From: CAIKNB01 sp041658705
GTDB taxonomy: Bacteria > Patescibacteriota > Patescibacteriia > 2-12-FULL-60-25
Length of the DNA: 24,847 nucleotides
Reading direction: 5' to 3'
Assembly: GCA_041658705.1 (NCBI GenBank)
Contig: JBAZZT010000016.1
Coordinates: forward strand, 1-24,847
Shown: one piece after another, positions 20,671-24,847 of the stretch
Layout of the letters: every line of letters starts with the position of its first letter
How positions within the stretch are numbered: position 1 is the stretch's first letter
Notes under the pieces: model-generated
Told to the model about the DNA's origin: nothing
The model's database searches: none
The model's input: the letters and a program-made list of their open reading frames with translations, nothing else
Program-made: the position numbers and the translations under genes

Positions 20671-21357
20671 ATGCCGCGTTCCAAACGCTACGCCGAGCTC
20701 AAAAAGCTCGTGGAGAAAAAACTTTATACCCCGGCCGAAGCCATCGAGCTGGCCAAAAAGACTTCGAACACCAAGTTCGACGCCTCGCTTGAGGTGCATG
20801 CGCGCTTGGGTATCGACGTGAAGAAAAGCGATCAGCAACTGCGCGCCACCATCGTCCTGCCGCATCCGACCGGCAAGACCAAGCGCGTCGCCGCTTTCGT
20901 GCCCCAGGCCAAAGAAGCCGAGGCTAAGGAAGGCGGGGCGGACATCGTAGGCGCCGAAGAGTTGATCGAAGAAATCGCCAAGACCGGCAAAGTCAACTTT
21001 GACGTCGCCGTGGCGACTCCCGACATGATGCCTAAACTCGCCAAGGTGGCCAAGATCCTGGGTCCCAAAGGTCTCATGCCCAACCCCAAGACCGAAACCG
21101 TCGGACCGAACGTCAAAAAGATGATCGAGGAGCTCAAACGCGGCAAGGTCACGCTCAAAAACGACGTGACCGGCAACGTGCACCAATCCTTCGGCAAGGC
21201 ATCCATGGAGAGCAAAGTGTTGCTGGAGAATCTCGGAGCCATCCTGACCGCGCTCAAAAAGAACAAACCAGCGAGCGCCAAAGGCGTGTATCTCAAGAAT
21301 GTGGTGCTCTCGACCACCATGGGCCCGGGCATCAAAATCGACACGGCCAGCATATAG
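20671..21357 (+). CDS. rplA: 50S ribosomal protein uL1
   Basis: The 228-residue uL1 binds 23S rRNA helices 76-78 at the L1 stalk and often represses its own operon. It has the typical RYAELKKLVEKK start, YTPAEAIELAKKTS, DASLEVHARLGID, LPHPTGKTKRVAAF, ILGPKGLMPNPKTETV, and a C terminus with VTLKNDVTGNVHQSFGK and TMGPGIKID. Length is normal. It stands alone, 3.7 kb from rplK. The 60-nt leader between the pyrFE terminator and the ATG contains GTGG/CCAC and GGTCGACC foldbacks, which could be a regulatory site but do not clearly match a known L1 target. Confidence 0.95.
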   Translation: MPRSKRYAELKKLVEKKLYTPAEAIELAKKTSNTKFDASLEVHARLGIDVKKSDQQLRATIVLPHPTGKTKRVAAFVPQAKEAEAKEGGADIVGAEELIEEIAKTGKVNFDVAVATPDMMPKLAKVAKILGPKGLMPNPKTETVGPNVKKMIEELKRGKVTLKNDVTGNVHQSFGKASMESKVLLENLGAILTALKKNKPASAKGVYLKNVVLSTTMGPGIKIDTASI

Positions 21358-21362
21358 AAAGG

Positions 21363-21388
21363 AACGCTCCGCCATCCGGAGCGTTTTT
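21363..21388 (+). terminator. rplA terminator
   Basis: AACGCTCCG and CGGAGCGTT, a perfect 9-bp stem with a 5-nt loop, run into TTTTT. Confidence 0.85.
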
Positions 21389-21423
21389 CGATCCATGCAG
21401 TCTGCGAAGATTCTATACAGAAA

Positions 21424-21560
21424 GATGAAGGTCGTAGTCCTCGAGGTGGGGTCTGGGGCCGAGAGTTGAGCGGGCCGTTTGAAATGACACGCCACATTCA
21501 AGAAGCGAATTCGAGGCCCCAGCGGTTTTTGCATACTTTTTGCCGCCAAAAAGTATGAGG
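21424..21560. repeat. 137-bp two-copy structured element, copy 2
   Basis: See copy 1 at 143-279. Here the 35-nt core (21468-21502) contains TTGAA and TTCAA as a short possible stem, unlike the AGTTAAGC stem of copy 1. The outer CTGGGGCC/GGCCCCAG pairing and the ATACTTTTTG/CAAAAAGTAT hairpin are unchanged. It lies downstream of the rplA terminator, in the 378-bp gap 21358-21735. Confidence 0.75.
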
Positions 21561-21657
21561 CTGTATTTTTCATGCCTACTTAGCCGCGAGAGGGTTATCA
21601 ACAGTTCTGTTTGCGCCGCAGATTCAAAAAAGATAAGGTGGGCTGGCAAGAATGATT

Positions 21658-21728
21658 AATGCCAAATGCCAAATTACGAATGACGAATTCAGGGATAATT
21701 TGGCATTTGTAATTCGTAATTTGTAATT
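21658..21728. repeat. word-type foldback (AATTACGAATGACGAATTC)
   Basis: CAAATTACGAAT at 21669-21681 pairs with ATTCGTAATTTG at 21712-21724. Its right arm appears to supply the promoter of the next gene. Confidence 0.75.
21700..21727 (+). promoter_or_regulatory. repeat-derived promoter of the P-loop kinase gene
   Basis: TTGGCA at 21700-21705, 16 bp, TGTAAT at 21722-21727 (each five of six matches), then 8 nt to the ATG. Both boxes lie within the word repeat. Confidence 0.5.
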
Positions 21729-21735
21729 GATTCCC

Positions 21736-22302
21736 ATGCCCAAACTCATCCTTGGTTTCGCTGGAATGCCTGGCGCCGGCAAAGGCACCGCGGTCAAATA
21801 TATCCAGGAAAAATACGGCGCCTCGACCTACCGTTTCAGCACCGTGCTGTCCGATATGGTCAAACGCATCTACCAGCCGATGAACCGCGAAAATCTGATT
21901 AAGATGTCCGAGGCGCTGCGCCATTATTTCGGCGAAGATATCTTGGCTTATGTCGTGGAGAAAGACGTGACCGGCGACGCGGCGGAGACAGTGGTCATCG
22001 ACGGCGTGCGGCGCTTCCAGGATTTGGCCGCGCTCGAACCGCTCCCCTATTTCAAACTCATCGCCATCACGGCGTCGCCGGAACTTCGTTTCCAGCGGCT
22101 CAAAGCGCGCGGCGAACGGGCCAACGAAAAAGACATGACTTGGGAGCAGTTCCAAGCCGAGGAACAAGCGCCGACCGAAGTCACCATCCCGCCGGTCATG
22201 CAGCGCGCGGCGGTGACCATCGATAACTCCGGCGACGTGGCGTCTTTGGAAAAACAACTCGTGGACATGATGCGCGAATTTGGAGTTGAACCCAAAGTAT
22301 GA
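21736..22302 (+). CDS. P-loop nucleoside/nucleotide kinase-like protein
   Basis: A 188-residue protein with Walker A GMPGAGKGT (10-18), a strand with VVIDGVRRFQDL in the Walker B region, KLIAITASPELRFQRLKARGER as the lid-side helix, and a C-terminal HNH-free helix. It resembles dephospho-CoA kinase and UPF0200/AAA-type nucleotide kinases, but I cannot name the substrate. Its stop overlaps the dut start (ATGA), and thyX follows, so a deoxynucleotide monophosphate kinase role, for example dTMP to dTDP, is an inference from context. The ATG lacks a ribosome binding site; an in-frame TTG three codons earlier is less likely. Confidence 0.82.
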   Translation: MPKLILGFAGMPGAGKGTAVKYIQEKYGASTYRFSTVLSDMVKRIYQPMNRENLIKMSEALRHYFGEDILAYVVEKDVTGDAAETVVIDGVRRFQDLAALEPLPYFKLIAITASPELRFQRLKARGERANEKDMTWEQFQAEEQAPTEVTIPPVMQRAAVTIDNSGDVASLEKQLVDMMREFGVEPKV

Positions 22303-22736
22303 AAATCCGCATCACGCGACTCCGTCCGGATGTCGAAATTCCGTCCTACAAGACACCGGGTTCGGCTGGTTTCGATTTGGCGGCGGCCGAATCCGTGACC
22401 GTTCCCCCCAAACAAGCCTTGCCTGTGCCGACCGGACTCTCCATCGGTATCCCTGACGGGCACGTTCTGTTTTTGACGGCCCGTTCCAGTCTGTTCCTGA
22501 AAAAAGGCTTGGTCATGGCTAACGGCATCGGCACCATAGACAGCGATTTTCGCGGACCAACTGATGAAATCAAAATGATCGTCCGCAACCCGGGAGAAAC
22601 TCCGATCCAAATCGAAAAAGGCGAGCGCTTGGTCAACGCCATCATCATGCCTTTCGTCCGAGCTGAATTCCAAGAAGCGCCGGCTGACTCCCCTGACCGC
22701 GGCGGCATAGGTTCGACGGGCGGCTATGGCGCTTGA
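22299..22736 (+). CDS. dut: dUTP diphosphatase (dUTPase)
   Basis: The trimeric dUTPase hydrolyses dUTP to dUMP, keeping uracil out of DNA and supplying thymidylate synthase. All five motifs are seen in the 145 residues: I PGSAGFDLAA (20-29), II ARSSL (61-65, usually RSGL), III GTIDSDFRG (78-86) with catalytic Asp81, IV GERLVNAI (108-115), and V RGGIGSTGG (134-142), complete at the C terminus. Translation is coupled to the kinase gene by an ATGA overlap, and the ThyX gene starts 37 nt later. Confidence 0.94.
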   Translation: MKIRITRLRPDVEIPSYKTPGSAGFDLAAAESVTVPPKQALPVPTGLSIGIPDGHVLFLTARSSLFLKKGLVMANGIGTIDSDFRGPTDEIKMIVRNPGETPIQIEKGERLVNAIIMPFVRAEFQEAPADSPDRGGIGSTGGYGA

Positions 22737-22762
22737 TTTTTAATTTGTAATTTATAATTTAA
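22733..22762. repeat. AT-rich word repeat before thyX
   Basis: TTTTTAATTTGTAATTTATAATTTAA-type words, related to 21658-21728. They contain a perfect TATAAT at 22753-22758, 15 nt before the first ATG of the thyX frame; no good -35 box is in place. Confidence 0.5.
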
Positions 22763-22773
22763 TCCTCTAAGGT

Positions 22774-24372
22774 ATGGCGTCAGAACCTTCAACTCAAGGA
22801 ACGAAGATGGAAATCGCTTCTGCAATCCCCCAGCTCGCCGTCGATTACGCGCCCGACGCCAAGCGCGTGTATTGGATGAACCGCATGCGGCGCAAGCTGA
22901 ATGACGGTTCGGAGATCCTCCTGCAACCCGAGCCCGAGGTGCTGGCCGTGGCCATCGCCAAATGTTCGCGTACCGATACGCGCTTTGACCAAAACGTCTA
23001 CGAGACGACTTTGGCCAAAGCCGCGTCCTTCCACGAGAAGTACGTGGTCGGCTTCGGGCACGGTTCGGTCGCCGAACACGCCTTCTCGAGCGTGGCCCTG
23101 GAGAACATCTCCCAGGTCGCGATCAAAGTCATCGAAGATTGCCGGCTGGCCTCCTTCACCGAAAAGAGTTCGCGTTACCAGATCTTCTCGGCGGAACGCA
23201 GCTACTTCCCCAGCGCCATCCGCAACAGCCCTCTGGCCGTGGCCTACGGCGATTTGCTGCGCGACCTGTACGCCGTCTATTTCCGCGCGCTCGATTTACT
23301 TGTGCCTTTCATGCAAGCCCGTCATCCGCGCAAAGACACGCAGACCGAGGCCGCGTACAAGCAAATCATCAAAGCCCATTCCTGCGACGTGGCTCGCTAC
23401 CTCCTGCCTTCCGCGGCGCTGGCTCAATTCGGCGTCACCATGAACGCACGCGAATGGGCCTATGCCATCGTCAAGCTGCTCTCCAGCCCCCATGAGGAAG
23501 CCCAGGAACTCGGCAACGACCTGATCCGGGAGCTGCATGGCGGACCCGAGATGGATGATGATACAGCTTTGCGCGAACGTCCGTTGCGTACGCTCCTCAA
23601 GTACACGGAGCGCAACGAATTCATGGCGACCCTGTCCGAGACGCTGGAAGGACTCGCCGCCGAGGTGCTGCGCGACGCCAAACCTGCAACTCCCGCGGCC
23701 ACGCCGGAAAAACGCGTGGTCATGCTGCGCGACGATGAGCTGGCCGAGATACGCGTGGCCTCCGCGCTGCTGGCCAAGAATTCACACGCCCCGCTCGCGG
23801 ACTTCTTCCAGGCTTTCGAGAAAGGCACGAGCCGCATCTCCGCCGCCGACGTCATCGCTCGAGCCTTGGAGAAACGCGGAGCGCACGATCGTCTGCCGCG
23901 CGAATTCGAGCATGCCCAATTCATGCACGAAATCATCATCGACTACGGCGCGTGGCGCGATATCCAACGCCATCGGATGTGCACGCCGCTGAATCAGGTG
24001 CTCGATGTCAGCCTGGGCTATGACCTGCCGCCCGAGATGGCCGAGATCGGCCTGGAACGGGAATACCGGGAAGTCATGGGTCGTTGCGCCGATGTGCACG
24101 CTGCGCTGTGCCGCAACGGGCTGGCCACCGAAGCCGAATACGCCGTGCCCATGGGTTACCGCCGCCGCATCATCTTGTCCTGGAACTTGCGCGAGCTGTT
24201 CCATTTCATCGAGCTGCGCAGCGGAGCCAAAGGCCATCCTTCGTACCGGCACATCGCCCAAGAAGTCTGGCGCACCATCGATGCGACTCATCCCGACCTC
24301 GCGCGCCACTTCCGCGTGGACCTCTCGAGCGTATCCTGTTCGACGCTCGGCGCTAAACCAAAGGGAATCTGA
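22774..24372 (+). CDS. thyX: tandem ThyX-like flavin-dependent thymidylate synthase
   Basis: ThyX makes dTMP from dUMP using FAD, NADPH and methylenetetrahydrofolate. At 532 residues this is about twice the usual length and consists of two ThyX-like halves. The first has GHGSVAEH (95-102), CRLASFTEKSSRY (123-135, compare RHRxxSxNExSxRY) and NAREWAYAIVKL (224-235). The second has WRDIQRHRMCTPLNQ (394-408), LGYDLP, NLRELFHFIELRSGAKGHPSYR (471-492). Each half thus keeps a different part of the signature, so one active site may be built from both. The start is uncertain: ATG at 22807 has AAGGA 6 nt upstream and would give 521 residues. It follows dut and the kinase gene. Confidence 0.85.
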   Translation: MASEPSTQGTKMEIASAIPQLAVDYAPDAKRVYWMNRMRRKLNDGSEILLQPEPEVLAVAIAKCSRTDTRFDQNVYETTLAKAASFHEKYVVGFGHGSVAEHAFSSVALENISQVAIKVIEDCRLASFTEKSSRYQIFSAERSYFPSAIRNSPLAVAYGDLLRDLYAVYFRALDLLVPFMQARHPRKDTQTEAAYKQIIKAHSCDVARYLLPSAALAQFGVTMNAREWAYAIVKLLSSPHEEAQELGNDLIRELHGGPEMDDDTALRERPLRTLLKYTERNEFMATLSETLEGLAAEVLRDAKPATPAATPEKRVVMLRDDELAEIRVASALLAKNSHAPLADFFQAFEKGTSRISAADVIARALEKRGAHDRLPREFEHAQFMHEIIIDYGAWRDIQRHRMCTPLNQVLDVSLGYDLPPEMAEIGLEREYREVMGRCADVHAALCRNGLATEAEYAVPMGYRRRIILSWNLRELFHFIELRSGAKGHPSYRHIAQEVWRTIDATHPDLARHFRVDLSSVSCSTLGAKPKGI

Positions 24373-24386
24373 AATATAGACGGTGG

Positions 24387-24410
24387 GTAGGGGCGCATGC
24401 CATACGCCCT
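24387..24410. repeat. GTAGGGGCG repeat
   Basis: GGGGCGCATGCCATACGCCC, an imperfect member of the family. TAGACGGTAG words lie on both sides. Confidence 0.6.
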
Positions 24411-24417
24411 GACGGTA

Positions 24418-24458
24418 GACGGTAGCCAAACCGCTCCACTACACCTGCCGTCTTTTTT
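24418..24458 (+). terminator. possible thyX terminator
   Basis: GACGG (24418-24422) can pair with CCGTC (24448-24452) followed by six T. The loop is long, so the call is weak; the left arm is a TAGACGGTAG word. Confidence 0.35.
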
Positions 24459-24466
24459 GTTATACT
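24438..24466 (+). promoter_or_regulatory. leaderless-type promoter of the 58-residue gene
   Basis: ACTACA at 24438-24443, 17 bp, extended -10 TGT-TATACT ending at 24466, then 6 nt to the ATG at 24473. Confidence 0.55.
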
Positions 24467-24472
24467 GGGTTT

Positions 24473-24649
24473 ATGCCAAACGAATTGACGGAAGAACAAA
24501 AAACCAAGATCAAGGCGACCCTCGCTGAATATCACGACAAGATGCTGGCCATCCTGAAGCAACATCACAGCGATATCTTGAACGCGATCCAAGAGCTGGA
24601 TAAACAAAAAGTCCAAGAGCTGGATAAGCTGATCGAATCGTTCAATTAA
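24473..24649 (+). CDS. 58-residue charged helical protein
   Basis: The protein opens MPNELTEEQKTKIKATLAEY, continues through ILKQHHSDILNAIQELDKQ and ends LIESFN. It is almost wholly helix-forming with hydrophobic residues spaced three and four apart, so a coiled coil is likely. The coding sequence is balanced and GC-rich at third positions like its neighbours, unlike the flanking repeats. A near-consensus extended -10 box ends 6 nt before the ATG. There is no Shine-Dalgarno site, signal or membrane segment. Function unknown; short helical proteins of this kind could be adaptors, but nothing shows it. Confidence 0.7.
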   Translation: MPNELTEEQKTKIKATLAEYHDKMLAILKQHHSDILNAIQELDKQKVQELDKLIESFN

Positions 24650-24660
24650 AGAAAATCAAT

Positions 24661-24752
24661 TGTCATCCTGAGCGGAGCAGCAGCGCAGTCGAAGGACCTT
24701 TAGCAGCCATCGGTCCGGAGGCTTATAAAGGTCCTTCGACAAGCTCAGGATG
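24661..24752. repeat. TGTCATCCTGAGC inverted repeat
   Basis: TGTCATCCTGAGC on the left and AAGCTCAGGATG on the right; the last bases are GGGC instead of ACA, so one end is degraded. The inner AAGGACCTTTA pairs with TAAAGGTCCTT. Confidence 0.8.
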
Positions 24753-24755
24753 GGC

Positions 24756-24847
24756 TTAATAGACATTCTGTGGTGCTGGAATATTCATTTCTTGGCTTGC
24801 GTTAGCTGTAATCTGGGAACAAAGTCCGCACACTTGAAGAATATGCC
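24756..24847 (-). CDS. possible 3' end of a gene entering from the right
   Basis: On the minus strand a frame is open from the window edge to a TAA at 24756-24758, about 30 codons, ending QEMNIPAPQNVY. No motif or domain is visible and such a run can occur by chance. The repeat at 24661-24752 begins directly after the stop, as it does after several real genes here. Confidence 0.25.
   Translation of the reverse strand, partial: HILQVCGLCSQITANASQEMNIPAPQNVY

Overview
The window reads like a chromosome segment of a Candidate Phyla Radiation (Patescibacteria, Parcubacteria-like) bacterium. This is an inference from gene style, not a phylogeny. The signs are compact housekeeping genes, a PrmC with NLPY instead of NPPY, a DUF3048 protein, a double-length ThyX-like protein, many small membrane proteins of unknown function, and intergenic gaps filled with short inverted repeats. 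TGA is an ordinary stop codon (gyrB, pyrF, thyX), so the TGA-glycine code of Gracilibacteria/SR1 is excluded. I found no tRNA, rRNA, CRISPR array, transposase or phage gene.

Layout. 1-1300: two translationally coupled small genes of unknown function on the minus strand. 1323-9623: prmC (plus), then a minus-strand block with a small membrane protein, an acidic protein, murA, a DUF3048 protein, ribosomal protein bL25 (rplY/ctc), a zinc-ribbon protein, rodA and a membrane-anchored protein. 9959-13066: gyrB, then a tandem pair of related unknown genes. 13172-15284: an internally duplicated four-helix membrane protein and a surface protein with CARDB-like and thrombospondin type 3 regions. 15471-21357: secE, nusG and rplK, then a 3.7 kb interval (two membrane proteins, an alkyltransferase domain, pyrF, pyrE) before rplA. 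21736-24372: P-loop kinase, dut and a tandem ThyX. The window ends with a 58-residue helical protein and a possible partial gene.

How the genes connect. pyrE and pyrF finish UMP synthesis; dut makes dUMP; the ThyX protein would methylate it to dTMP; the P-loop kinase overlapping dut is a candidate deoxynucleotide kinase. Together they form a pyrimidine-to-dTTP neighbourhood. murA and rodA, and probably the DUF3048 protein, belong to the cell envelope. secE, nusG, rplK and rplA are the remains of the usual secE-nusG-rplK-rplA cluster.

Most notable signals. (1) A 137-bp element occurs twice, with near-identical flanks around a 35-nt core of equal length but unrelated sequence. (2) Genes fall into two initiation classes: one with strong Shine-Dalgarno sites, and one with a -10 box only 6-9 nt before the ATG, which suggests leaderless mRNAs. 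(3) Intergenic repeats lie in frame inside gyrB and prmC, and repeat edges appear to supply promoter boxes. (4) The ThyX protein is a tandem fusion with its signature motif split between the halves. (5) Two neighbouring paralogues share 44 identical nucleotides at their 3' ends although the rest has diverged.
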